DNA from: Planctomycetota bacterium
GTDB taxonomy: Bacteria > Planctomycetota > UBA1135 > JAKEFM01
Assembly: GCA_022616055.1 (NCBI GenBank)
Contig: JAKEFM010000024.1
Coordinates: forward strand, 1 to 38,837
DNA: 38,837 nucleotides
Direction: 5' to 3'
The number at the start of each line of letters is the position of its first letter. The first letter of the stretch is position 1. Below the pieces are notes generated by a model, which worked only from the letters and a program-made list of their open reading frames with translations, searched no databases and had not been told where the DNA came from. Positions 14,925-23,116 of the stretch are shown here, piece after piece. Both the position numbers and the translations under genes were made by a program.

Positions 14925-17426
14925 CTGACCGCGACCACCGGACGCGTCCGGGCGGCGCTCCGCCGGGCCGACGGCGCCGCCGCACGCCTGGAGCACAAGC
15001 TCCGCGAGATCGGGGGGCTCGGCCTCGTCGCGCTCGGGCTCTTCCTCCTCGTCGCCGTCGCGACCTTCCGGTACGACTACGACGGCGCCGGATCGGGGCC
15101 CGGGGTGGCGAACCTCTGCGGCTTCGTCGGGCACCGGGTCGCGCGCGGGTCGGTCTACCTCTTCGGGTCGGCGGCCTTCGTCCTCTACTCGTGCATCTCC
15201 GTGTGGGGGATCTTCGTCCTCCTGCGCAGGAGCGTCGTCGGCTGGGTCTCGAAGTCGGTCGGGCTCCTCGTGCTCACCGTCGCCCTCTCGGTCCTCCTCG
15301 GCCACCTGCGCACCCTCGAGGAGTCGATCGGCCCGAGCCGGCCGATGGGATGGGCAGGCCTGGTCGGCCACTCGGTGGCGCCCCTCCTCGGCCAGGCGCT
15401 CGGGAACTTCGGGACCTATCTCGCGATCGCCCTGATCCTCGCGATCTCCGCGCTCCTCGCGACCGACTTCGCCTTCTACCCGATCCTCGCGGCGCTCCTG
15501 CGGAAGGAGCGCCCCGGTCCGGCGGCGCGGTGGCGAAGGACCCTCCTCGGCTCGGCCTTCGCCGGGATCCGGGCGGTCGCCGAATGGGTCGCGCGTCGCA
15601 GGCCCGGGGTCGCGGCGGGGGAGGTCGCGCGAGGATCCCTCGCGCCGGCGCGCCCGGCCGCCGAGCGGCCGATCGTGCTCCAGCCCGCGAGCGCCCGGAC
15701 CGGGGAGGCGAAGGTCGAGAAGGGGGCGGATCCGAAGCCCGAGCCCCCGGCGGCCTCCCGCCTCGCCGTGGAGAACGGCGGCGCGAAGAAGGCGCCGACT
15801 CCCGAGAAGCGCGAGGCGGCGAAGGGGGGATCGACCTCCGCTGCCCCCCGGCCGCGCAAGCCCGATCCGGCGACGCTCCCCTTCCCCTTCAAGAGCCGGT
15901 TCGTCCTCCCCTCCCTCGACCTCCTCGACGCGCCCGCGCGCGCGCGGGCCTCCCTCGACGCGGAGATCGCGGCGAACGCGGGGACGATCGAGCAGGCGCT
16001 CACCTCCTTCCGGATCGAGGCGCGGGTCGTCGCGGCGGAGGAGGGGCCGGTCGTCACCTTCTACGAGCTGGAGCTCGCCTCGGGCGTGAAGGTCTCGAGC
16101 CTCGCCGCGCTGGCCGACGACCTCGCGATCAAGCTCAAGGCCGGCTCCGTGCGCGTCGTCGCCCCGATCCCGGGGAAGTCGACCGTCGGCCTGGAGGTGC
16201 CGAACTCCGTGAGGCGGATCGTGCGGCTGCGGGAGCTGATCGAGTTCGACCCCGACCGCGTCCGCAGCGCGGCCCTCCCCCTCTTCCTCGCCCGGGACAT
16301 CAGCGGCCGGACGGTCGTCGACGACCTCGCCGGGATGCCCCACCTCCTCGTCGCGGGAGCCACGGGGTCGGGGAAGTCGGTCTGCGTGAACGGGATCATC
16401 CTCTCCCTCCTCCTCACGCGGACGCCAGAGGAGTGCCGCTTCATCCTGATCGACCCGAAGATGGTCGAGCTGCAGGCGTTCCGGGGCATTCCCCACCTCC
16501 TCTGCCCGGTCGTCACGAACATGCGCAAGGCCCCCGGCATCCTCGACTGGGCCTGCGTGCAGATGGACGAGCGCTACGACCTGCTGTCGAGGACGGGGGT
16601 GAAGCACATCACGGACTACAACGCGCTGGGGGAGAAGGAGCTCCGCGGGCGCCTGGGGGACGGGTTCGACCCGGAGCAGACCCCGGCGCGCCTCCCCTAC
16701 GTCGTCATCGTGGTCGACGAGCTCGCCGACCTGATGCTCATCGCGGCGAAGGAGGTCGAGACCTCGATCACCCGCCTCGCCCAGAAGTCGCGCGCGGTCG
16801 GGATCCACCTCGTGCTCGCGACGCAGCGCCCCTCCACGAACGTCATCACGGGCCTCATCAAGGCGAACCTCCCGACGCGGGTCGCCTTCCAGGTCGCCGC
16901 GAAGGTCGACTCGCGCGTGGTGCTGGACGGCAACGGGGCGGAGAAGCTCCTCGGCCAGGGGGACATGCTCTACTCCCCGCCGCGCGCCTCGATCCTCGTC
17001 CGCGCGCAGGGGGCGTTCGTCACCGACGGCGAGGTCCGGCGGATCACGGCGTTCCTCGCGGACCAGGGGGGCCCGGAGTTCTCCCCCGAGCTCGTCCAGG
17101 TCCCCGCGGGCGGCGGACCCCCGCAGGCGGGGCTCGAGGACGAGGAGGAGTTCGAGGGGCCCGACCCCCTCTACGACGACGCGGTCCGGGTCGTGATCGA
17201 CAGCCAGCGCGGGTCGGCCTCGCTCCTCCAGCGCGCGCTCGCGATCGGCTACACGCGCGCCTCCCGCCTGATCGACCGCATGGGGGAGGACGGGGTCGTC
17301 GGGAAGTTCGTCGGGAGCAAGGCGCGCGAGGTCCTCGTGACCGTCGAGGAATGGGAGGCGCGTCGCCGGGACGGGGGAGCCGCCCCCGCGCCCGCCCCCG
17401 TCACGGAAGGGGAGGCCCCGAAGTGA
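14925..17426 (+). CDS. ftsK: DNA translocase FtsK/SpoIIIE
   Basis: A membrane-anchored, septum-located DNA pump that moves chromosome ends and resolves dimers. With a CTG start at 14925 the protein has 833 residues. It contains an FtsK_4TM-type membrane region (about 30-200), a Pro/Ala/Lys linker (about 205-325), an alpha domain, and the RecA-like beta motor with Walker A GATGSGKS (478-485), Walker B VVIVVDE (D598-E599) and ATQRPSTNVITGLIKANLPTR-type segment. A gamma winged helix (about 747-820) follows. I chose CTG because the first membrane helix (IGGLGLVALGLFLLVAVA) lies upstream of the next GTG at 15105, and AGGGG precedes the CTG. It is followed 19 bases later by a motorless paralogue. 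Confidence 0.95.
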   Translation: MTATTGRVRAALRRADGAAARLEHKLREIGGLGLVALGLFLLVAVATFRYDYDGAGSGPGVANLCGFVGHRVARGSVYLFGSAAFVLYSCISVWGIFVLLRRSVVGWVSKSVGLLVLTVALSVLLGHLRTLEESIGPSRPMGWAGLVGHSVAPLLGQALGNFGTYLAIALILAISALLATDFAFYPILAALLRKERPGPAARWRRTLLGSAFAGIRAVAEWVARRRPGVAAGEVARGSLAPARPAAERPIVLQPASARTGEAKVEKGADPKPEPPAASRLAVENGGAKKAPTPEKREAAKGGSTSAAPRPRKPDPATLPFPFKSRFVLPSLDLLDAPARARASLDAEIAANAGTIEQALTSFRIEARVVAAEEGPVVTFYELELASGVKVSSLAALADDLAIKLKAGSVRVVAPIPGKSTVGLEVPNSVRRIVRLRELIEFDPDRVRSAALPLFLARDISGRTVVDDLAGMPHLLVAGATGSGKSVCVNGIILSLLLTRTPEECRFILIDPKMVELQAFRGIPHLLCPVVTNMRKAPGILDWACVQMDERYDLLSRTGVKHITDYNALGEKELRGRLGDGFDPEQTPARLPYVVIVVDELADLMLIAAKEVETSITRLAQKSRAVGIHLVLATQRPSTNVITGLIKANLPTRVAFQVAAKVDSRVVLDGNGAEKLLGQGDMLYSPPRASILVRAQGAFVTDGEVRRITAFLADQGGPEFSPELVQVPAGGGPPQAGLEDEEEFEGPDPLYDDAVRVVIDSQRGSASLLQRALAIGYTRASRLIDRMGEDGVVGKFVGSKAREVLVTVEEWEARRRDGGAAPAPAPVTEGEAPK

Positions 17427-17445
17427 GGGCGCCGCGGAGGGATCC

Positions 17446-18774
17446 CTGAACCTCCTCGCGGAGGCTCCCGCGCGACGCTCGGGCGGCGCCCTCGCGGCCG
17501 CGGCGCTCGGCGCGGTCGGGCTCTCCGGCTTCCAGGGGGTCGGGCTCGCCTACCACCGCCTCTTCCGCCCCGGGACCGAATTCGACCGGAACTTCCTCAC
17601 GCTCTCCCTCGTCCGAGTCGAGGAGGCCCTGGGGTTCTTCCCCTCCCTCCTGCTCGCGGGGCTCGTGCTCCAGTGGGGGGTCTCGACCTTCGTCCGCGGC
17701 GCCCTCAAAGGACCGGTCGCGAGGGGTGCGGGGATCGCCGGCGCCGTGCTGTTCGCCGCCTCGTTCCTCGCGATCACCGAGGGCCCCGCGCACGCGGGGT
17801 GGATCGGCGCCCGGGCCGCCGGGGGGATCTCCGCCCTGATCGGTACGTGGGGCGCGGCGGCGCTCTTCGTCTCGGCGGGTCTGCTCGCGCTCCACCTCGC
17901 GACCGATGGATTCTTCGCGCCCTCCGGCGCGGGCCGTTCCCCGGCTCCGGCGATCGAGGGCTTCGGCGAGATCGTGACGAGGATGCAGCCCGGCCGTCCG
18001 CTGCCGGCGCCCGCGCCCCTCTCCCCCGAGGCGGCGCAGGGGGGGGGCGGCGGGGGAACGGAGCGCGAGGACGGTCCGTCCAACGCTCCGATCCGGCCCA
18101 AGTCCGACGCGGCCGACGGCCGATACGGGCCGGCCGACCCGACGGCGGGTGAAACCGGGACCGGAGTCCCGGCTACGGAAGAAGGGGTCGAGGCACAAGC
18201 CGATGCAGGAATCGAAGCACGGGCGGAACGAGGAGATCCGGAGCAGGGCTCGGCGCCCGGGGCCGGAGGCGCCGACCGATCCGTCCCCGACGGGAGCCCG
18301 CCTGATCGATCTCCTCCGGCGGATCCCGACGATGGGGATGCCGGAGGATCAGGTCCTCTGGTCGATGTGGCTCGGGGAGGAGCTTCCTCCCGCGAGGCCG
18401 CCGGCTCCGATCCGGACCCGCCGGCCGCACCGTCCGGGGCCGGCCCGCCCGTAGAGCCGGACCCGGCTCCGGAAGGCGATCCGCGCGAGGAAGGGCCCGC
18501 GATCCTCCGACCCGCCGCGCTCCGCCGAGGAGGGGGATCCCCCCCCTCCTCCGACGAGGGGGGGATCCTCATCGAGGCGGCCGAGGCGATCTTCGAGGCG
18601 GAGCGGGCGTCGGTGAGCGTGCTCCAGGGCCGGCTCGGCGTCCCCTTCGTCCGCGCCTCCCGCCTCCTCGAGCGCCTCGAGCGCGAGGGCCTCGTGGGTC
18701 CCTACCGGGGGGGGAGCGCGCGGGATATATTGCTCACCCGTTCGGAGTGGGAGAAGCGGCCTCGGGGAGGCTGA
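17446..18774 (+). CDS. Motorless FtsK-like protein (membrane domain plus gamma winged helix)
   Basis: A 442-residue protein from a CTG at 17446, preceded by GGAGG with five-base spacing. The N-terminus (about 1-154) has about four membrane helices and shares the FtsK pattern G-W-x-G-x(n)-L-x-G, ending LATD, with the FtsK upstream. A roughly 218-residue acidic, Gly/Pro/Ala-rich linker follows. Residues about 373-442 align over their full length with the gamma domain of the neighbouring FtsK, sharing RASRL, VG, AR and EWE, about 40% identical by eye. No Walker A or B is present, so it cannot pump DNA alone. It sits between ftsK and rimO. It may form mixed assemblies with FtsK or bind the same DNA signals. 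In the middle of the linker (18149-18454) the codon signal shifts to another frame. Confidence 0.78.
   Translation: MNLLAEAPARRSGGALAAAALGAVGLSGFQGVGLAYHRLFRPGTEFDRNFLTLSLVRVEEALGFFPSLLLAGLVLQWGVSTFVRGALKGPVARGAGIAGAVLFAASFLAITEGPAHAGWIGARAAGGISALIGTWGAAALFVSAGLLALHLATDGFFAPSGAGRSPAPAIEGFGEIVTRMQPGRPLPAPAPLSPEAAQGGGGGGTEREDGPSNAPIRPKSDAADGRYGPADPTAGETGTGVPATEEGVEAQADAGIEARAERGDPEQGSAPGAGGADRSVPDGSPPDRSPPADPDDGDAGGSGPLVDVARGGASSREAAGSDPDPPAAPSGAGPPVEPDPAPEGDPREEGPAILRPAALRRGGGSPPSSDEGGILIEAAEAIFEAERASVSVLQGRLGVPFVRASRLLERLEREGLVGPYRGGSARDILLTRSEWEKRPRGG
18149..18454 (+). other. Alternative-frame coding-like segment inside the motorless FtsK linker
   Basis: A 101-codon open frame from GTG at 18149 to TAG at 18454 lies one base out of phase with the surrounding gene. 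Between about 18301 and 18385 its third positions are mostly G or C, whereas the host frame has many A/T third positions there. The frame encodes a plausible amphipathic stretch, ARLIDLLRRIPTMGMPEDQV followed by LWSMWLGEEL. It may be a true overlapping gene, or the linker may carry two compensating frameshifts. A sequencing error is also possible. Confidence 0.4.
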
Positions 18775-18890
18775 ACGGTTCCCGACCCGAGCCTCTCGGA
18801 GGTGAGGTCGGGGCCGTTCCCTCCCTCCGTTCGCCCGAGCCCCGCGCCCCGGGGGCCGGCGCGGGACTCCCCACGGGGAAGCGATCGCAC

Positions 18891-20267
18891 GTGCGGCGCC
18901 CCTCCATCCAGCCCACTCGGGTCTCCCTCGTTCACCTCGGGTGCGCGAGGAACCAGGTCGACTCCGAGGTCATCCTCGGGAGGCTGGCGGAGGGGGGGTG
19001 CGTCGTCAGCGCCGACCTCGGGCAGGCCGAGGTCGCGATCGTGAACACCTGCGCGTTCATCGGCCCCGCGCGGGAGGAGTCGCGCGCGGCGATCCGAGAC
19101 CTCCTCGAGCGCAAGCGCCGGGGCGACCTGCGCGCCGTCGTCGTCGCCGGCTGCCTCGCGCAGCGCTACGGCGAGACGCTCGCCGAGGAGTTCCCGGAGG
19201 TCGACGTCGTCGTCCCGCTCTCCGACTACGCCGAGATCGCGGGGCTCGCGCGCCGCCTCGCCGCCGGCCGGCCCGGCCCGCGGTTCGCCTCCGCCGGGGG
19301 ACCGAAGGGGGCGGGCTCCGATCGCGTGCGCTGGCTGACGACGCCCCCCTCCTACGCGTACCTGCGCCTCTCGGAGGGGTGCGACCACACCTGCGCCTTC
19401 TGCGCCATCCCCGGGATGCGGGGAAAGATGCGGAGCAAGCCGATCGAGACGATCGCGGAGGAGGCGCGCGACCTCGCCTCGCTCGGGGCGCGCGAGATCG
19501 TCCTCGTGGCGGAGGACTCGACCGGCTACGGGCGCGACCTCTACGGGCGCGCGCGTCTCGCGGAGGCGATCGAGGCGGTCGCGGCCTCGCCGGGGATCGC
19601 CTGGGTGCGGGTGCTCTACGCCTACCCGAACGCGTTCCCCTGGGACGTGGCCCGGACGATCCGGGAGAACCCCCGCGTGGTCGAGTACCTCGACATCCCG
19701 ATCCAGCATGTCGCGGACGGCGTGCTGCGCCGGATGCGGCGGGCCTCCTCGGGCGCGAAGGTCCGGGAGATCCTCGGACGACTGCGGGAGGAGGTCCCGG
19801 GGATCGCCCTGCGGACGACGCTCCTCCTCGGGTTCCCGGGCGAGACGGAGGAGGAGTACGAGGAGCTCCACGCGTTCGTCCGGGAGTTCCGGTTCGAGCG
19901 CCTGGGAGCCTTCGTCTACTCGCACGAGGAGGGGACGCCCGCCTTCGACCTCGCGGACGACGTCCCCGCGGAGACGGCGCGGCGCCGCCGGGACGGGATC
20001 CTGCAGGCGCAGCGCGAGATCCACGCGGAGCGCAACCGCGCGCTCGTGGGCTCGGTGGTCGAGGTCCTCGTGGACGGGAAGGGGCCCTCGGGCGGCTGGG
20101 TCGGCCGGACGCGGGCGGACGCGCCGGAGGTGGACGGGACGGTGCGCCTGCCGGCGGGGGGCTCCTGGGCGGGGGAGGTCCTCCGGTCGGGAGCGCTCCT
20201 CCGCGCGCGCGTCACCGGCGTCGAGGGGGACGGGTACGACCTCGTCGCGGAGGTCGCGGCGACGTGA
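18891..20267 (+). CDS. rimO: Ribosomal protein S12 methylthiotransferase RimO
   Basis: A radical-SAM enzyme that adds a methylthio group to an aspartate of ribosomal protein S12. From the GTG at 18891 the protein has 458 residues. The N-terminal MTTase domain has cluster-binding C18, C54 and C88. The radical-SAM motif is C164-x-x-x-C168-x-x-C171, and a C-terminal TRAM domain (SVVEVLVDGKGPSGGWVGRT) follows. EDSTGYGRDLYG and YLDIPIQH favour RimO over MiaB. The open frame extends upstream to 18747, but RVSLVHLGC is the family's normal beginning and the upstream codons look like spacer, so I prefer 18891. The gene overlaps pgsA by four bases. Confidence 0.96.
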   Translation: MRRPSIQPTRVSLVHLGCARNQVDSEVILGRLAEGGCVVSADLGQAEVAIVNTCAFIGPAREESRAAIRDLLERKRRGDLRAVVVAGCLAQRYGETLAEEFPEVDVVVPLSDYAEIAGLARRLAAGRPGPRFASAGGPKGAGSDRVRWLTTPPSYAYLRLSEGCDHTCAFCAIPGMRGKMRSKPIETIAEEARDLASLGAREIVLVAEDSTGYGRDLYGRARLAEAIEAVAASPGIAWVRVLYAYPNAFPWDVARTIRENPRVVEYLDIPIQHVADGVLRRMRRASSGAKVREILGRLREEVPGIALRTTLLLGFPGETEEEYEELHAFVREFRFERLGAFVYSHEEGTPAFDLADDVPAETARRRRDGILQAQREIHAERNRALVGSVVEVLVDGKGPSGGWVGRTRADAPEVDGTVRLPAGGSWAGEVLRSGALLRARVTGVEGDGYDLVAEVAAT

Positions 20268-20911
20268 CCTCGGCGGGGGAGCGCGCGGGCGCCGTCCTCC
20301 CGCGGACCCGGGGGGGGCTCGACACCCTCGCGAACCGCGTCACCGCCGGACGCTTCCTCCTCGCCTGCGTCCTGTTCTACTTCCTCGAGCGCCTGTGCGC
20401 GCTCGAGCCCGGGCAGGCGGCGGGGACGGCCGGCGTCGCGTGGATCCTGTTCGTCGTCGCCGCGGTCACGGACATCCTCGACGGGTGGCTCGCGCGCCGG
20501 CGCGGCGAGGCGAGCGTGTTCGGGCGCATCGCCGACCCGGTCGTCGACAAGGTCCTCGTGTGCGGCTCCTTCGCCTTCCTGGCGGTCGCCCCGGCGACGA
20601 AGGAGTTCGTCCCCCCCTGGATCGTCGTCGTCGTGCTCGCGCGGGAGTTCCTCGTCACGACCCTGCGAGGGTTCGTGGAGTCGAAGGGGACCCCCTTCCC
20701 GGCCGACCGGGCGGGGAAGCTGAAGATGGGCGTCCAGTGCTTCGCGATCGGCTCGGTCCTCTTCCGTCCCTTCACCCCGGAGCCCTTCGTCTCCCCCGTC
20801 ACCTGGATCGCGGAGGCGGCGGTCGTCGTCGCCGTGGCCCTGACGCTCTACTCGGCGGCCACCTACGTCTGGAAGGCCCGGTCCTGCTTCGCCGGTGAGG
20901 GACCGACTTAG
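20264..20911 (+). CDS. pgsA: CDP-diacylglycerol-glycerol-3-phosphate 3-phosphatidyltransferase
   Basis: Makes phosphatidylglycerol phosphate from CDP-diacylglycerol in the membrane. The 215-residue protein carries the complete CDP-alcohol phosphotransferase signature: D70-x-x-D73-G74-x-x-A77-R78-x8-G87-x3-D91-x3-D95. It also has several membrane helices. The start GTG at 20264 overlaps the rimO stop. It overlaps pgpA by 17 bases, so the synthase and the phosphatase for the next step are translated together. A rimO-pgsA pairing downstream of ftsK is common in bacteria. Confidence 0.96.
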   Translation: MTSAGERAGAVLPRTRGGLDTLANRVTAGRFLLACVLFYFLERLCALEPGQAAGTAGVAWILFVVAAVTDILDGWLARRRGEASVFGRIADPVVDKVLVCGSFAFLAVAPATKEFVPPWIVVVVLAREFLVTTLRGFVESKGTPFPADRAGKLKMGVQCFAIGSVLFRPFTPEPFVSPVTWIAEAAVVVAVALTLYSAATYVWKARSCFAGEGPT

Positions 20912-21374
20912 GGTCCTCGCGGTCTCCTGCCTGGGTCTCGGCCTCTCCCCCGTCGCCTCGGGGACGGTGGGGACGCTCGGAGGCGTCGGGATCGCCCTCC
21001 TTCTCCCGGACGGGCACTTCCTCCTCTGCGCGCTCGCCGCGATCCTCGTCGTGTCGCTCCTGACGGTCGCCCTCGGCCCCTGGGCGGAGCGGCACTTCGG
21101 CCTCAAGGATCCCCCCGCGGTCGTCCTCGACGAGGTCGCCGGATTCCTGATCACCGTCCTCCCGCTTCACGCCGACGGGGGCGCGCCGACGGCGGGCCGG
21201 CTCGCGCTCGGCTTCGTCCTCTTCCGCGTCCTCGACGTCGTCAAGCCCCCGCCGGCCCGGCGCCTGGAGGCCCTCCCCGCCGGCTGGGGGGTGCTGCTCG
21301 ACGACGCGGCCTGCGGCGCCTACGGGCTCCTCCTCCTCTCCGGGGCGCGGGCCGCGGGAGTCCCCTTCGCATGA
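20895..21374 (+). CDS. pgpA: Phosphatidylglycerophosphatase A
   Basis: Removes the phosphate from phosphatidylglycerol phosphate to give phosphatidylglycerol. The 159 residues show the PgpA pattern SGTVGTLGG, then VLDEVAGFLI with the metal-binding D-E pair, and FRVLDVVKPPPARRLE with GWGVLLDDAACGAYG near the end. Start is GTG at 20895 inside the end of pgsA; the stop overlaps the next ATG (ATGA). The pgsA-pgpA coupling gives a complete two-step route to phosphatidylglycerol. Confidence 0.95.
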   Translation: MRDRLRVLAVSCLGLGLSPVASGTVGTLGGVGIALLLPDGHFLLCALAAILVVSLLTVALGPWAERHFGLKDPPAVVLDEVAGFLITVLPLHADGGAPTAGRLALGFVLFRVLDVVKPPPARRLEALPAGWGVLLDDAACGAYGLLLLSGARAAGVPFA

Positions 21375-22813
21375 ACGCGGAGAGGCGGACGGGCCGCGAG
21401 ATGCACGGGAGGGAGGGGGACCGCCGGCGGCCCCGCGCGGAGGTCGCCACGGACACGGGGAAGAGCCTCGCGACGCGCTTCGCCCTGACCGTGAGCGTCG
21501 CCGTGGGGGTCGTGATGATCCTCGGCGCGCTCCTCCTCTACTCCCTCGTGAAGCAGGCGACGATCCGCGAGTTCGAGTCCGCGGGCCTCACGGCGGCGAG
21601 GCCCGTCCCGCGCTCGAACGTCAGCTTCAAGGAGATCGGGGCGGCCTACCAGAACGGGGAGACGATCGTGCAGCCCGCGGAGTACGTCACGGACGGGCGC
21701 ACCTACCGGGGCCAGATCTTCCGCCATCCGAAGCTGCGCAACACGCGGGGGGAGGTGATCGAGTGGACGGAGGTCTTCCTCTCCGACCAGCACACGAGCA
21801 ACCTCCAGACGATACTCCTCTCCCTCTTCGTCGGGGTCACCCTCGTCCTCGTCTTCGTCGCGGTCGTCGTCGCCTTCCAGGCGGCGCAGCGCGGCGTCGC
21901 CCCGCTGAAGGGGCTGATCGAGGACATCGGGATCATCTCGCACGGGAGGCTCGACCATCCGATCCACGTCCGGGGAGGAGGGGAGGTGGGCCTCCTCACC
22001 CGCGCGGTCGACCGGATGATCAAGGGGCTGCGCGAGGCGCGGGAGGCGGAGCGGAACCTCGAGCGGCGCGAGCACGACCTCAAGATCGCCGCGGAGGTCC
22101 GGGAGAGCCTCCTCGCGAAGGGGCTCCCGCCGGTCCCGGGCTACGAGGTCGCCGGCGCCTACCGGGCCGCCGAGGAGACGGGGGGGGACCTCTACGACCT
22201 GCTCGAGCTGCCGGGCGGCCGCATCGGTCTCCTCGTCGCCGAGGTCTCGGGGAAGGGCGTGACCGCGGCTCTCCTGATGACGATGACGCGGACCTGCCTG
22301 CGCGCCGAGGCCCCGCGGGCCGAGGGTCCGAAGGCCGCCCTGATCGCCGCGAACCGCTCGCTCGCCCCGGACATGCGCCGCGGGCTCTTCGTCTCCGTCC
22401 TCTACGCCGTCCTCGATCCGGCGGAGGGCGCCCTCCACGTCGCGAGCGCGGGCCACAAGGTCCCTCTCCTCCGCTACGCGGCGGCGGGCGGGGCTCTGCG
22501 CGCCGTGCACTCGGAGGGGATCGCCCTCGGCTTCGATCCGGGGCCGGTGTTCGAGCGGACGATCGCCCAGGTCGAGGTCCCCCTCTCCCCCGGCGACCGG
22601 GTCCTCCTCCTCACGAGCGGGGCGTTCCTCGTGCGCAACGCGGAGGGGGCGGAGATCGGGGAGAAGGGGGTCTACTCGGCCGTGAAGCGGGAGGCGGCGC
22701 ACCCGACCGATGCTTTCCTCCCCGTGGTGCTCCAGACCCTCGAGGCCCACGCCGGGGGGACCCCCTTCCCCGCCGACATCGTCCTCGCGACCGCGAGGCG
22801 GCTCCCCTCATGA
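21371..22813 (+). CDS. HAMP/SpoIIE-type phosphatase-like membrane protein, probably degenerate
   Basis: A 480-residue protein with a membrane helix (about 33-57), an extracytoplasmic loop with segment YVTDGRTYRG, a second helix (about 146-171), HAMP (about 172-224) and a SpoIIE/PP2C-like domain (about 240-480). The motif GGDLYD (G271-G272-D273) is intact. But the next metal-motif aspartate is E291 in VAEVSGKG, the T-D-G aspartate is S416 in LTSGAF, and the D-D near the end is A468-D469. SpoIIE-type enzymes need these aspartates for Mn or Mg, so catalysis may be weak or lost and the domain may act as a binding module. It overlaps pgpA and mazG-like genes, which ties it to phosphatidylglycerol synthesis. 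Confidence 0.88.
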   Translation: MNAERRTGREMHGREGDRRRPRAEVATDTGKSLATRFALTVSVAVGVVMILGALLLYSLVKQATIREFESAGLTAARPVPRSNVSFKEIGAAYQNGETIVQPAEYVTDGRTYRGQIFRHPKLRNTRGEVIEWTEVFLSDQHTSNLQTILLSLFVGVTLVLVFVAVVVAFQAAQRGVAPLKGLIEDIGIISHGRLDHPIHVRGGGEVGLLTRAVDRMIKGLREAREAERNLERREHDLKIAAEVRESLLAKGLPPVPGYEVAGAYRAAEETGGDLYDLLELPGGRIGLLVAEVSGKGVTAALLMTMTRTCLRAEAPRAEGPKAALIAANRSLAPDMRRGLFVSVLYAVLDPAEGALHVASAGHKVPLLRYAAAGGALRAVHSEGIALGFDPGPVFERTIAQVEVPLSPGDRVLLLTSGAFLVRNAEGAEIGEKGVYSAVKREAAHPTDAFLPVVLQTLEAHAGGTPFPADIVLATARRLPS

Positions 22814-23100
22814 ACGTCCGCGACTTCCAGAAGAGGATCGAGTCGATCTACCTCGCGCGGGACTCCGCCCGGGGGTGGGCGGGGACCTTCGCCTGGTTCG
22901 CGGAGGAGGTCGGGGAGCTCGCCCGCGCGCGCCGCAAGGGGACCCGAGAGGAGCTCGCGGCCGAGTTCGCCGACTGCCTCGCCTGGCTCTCGACGCTCGC
23001 CTCGCTCGAGGGGGTCGACCTCGAGGGGGCGGCGGTCGCGAAGTACGGGAAGGGCTGCCCGCGGTGCGGGGGAACGCCCTGCACGTGCGCGGGGGGATGA
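22810..23100 (+). CDS. MazG-like nucleotide pyrophosphohydrolase with C-terminal cysteine knuckle
   Basis: A 96-residue protein with the MazG metal-binding pattern A-E32-E33-V-G-E36 and E52-F-A-D55, followed by a short linker and C83-P-R-C86-x4-C91-T-C93, a likely zinc knuckle. MazG-type enzymes split nucleoside triphosphates to monophosphates and pyrophosphate, or hydrolyse modified nucleotides. ATG at 22810 overlaps the upstream stop (ATGA). It is the last gene of the coaB-to-mazG-like run, and the next gene converges on it with a 16-base gap. Confidence 0.88.
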   Translation: MNVRDFQKRIESIYLARDSARGWAGTFAWFAEEVGELARARRKGTREELAAEFADCLAWLSTLASLEGVDLEGAAVAKYGKGCPRCGGTPCTCAGG

Positions 23101-23116
23101 GGAGGAGCGGCGGGGC

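Noticed and set aside
18726-18731. TATATT near the end of the motorless FtsK gene as a promoter for rimO
   Set aside because: It lies in coding sequence, has no -35-like sequence at 16-18 bases (TACCGG), and rimO is in a dense operon.
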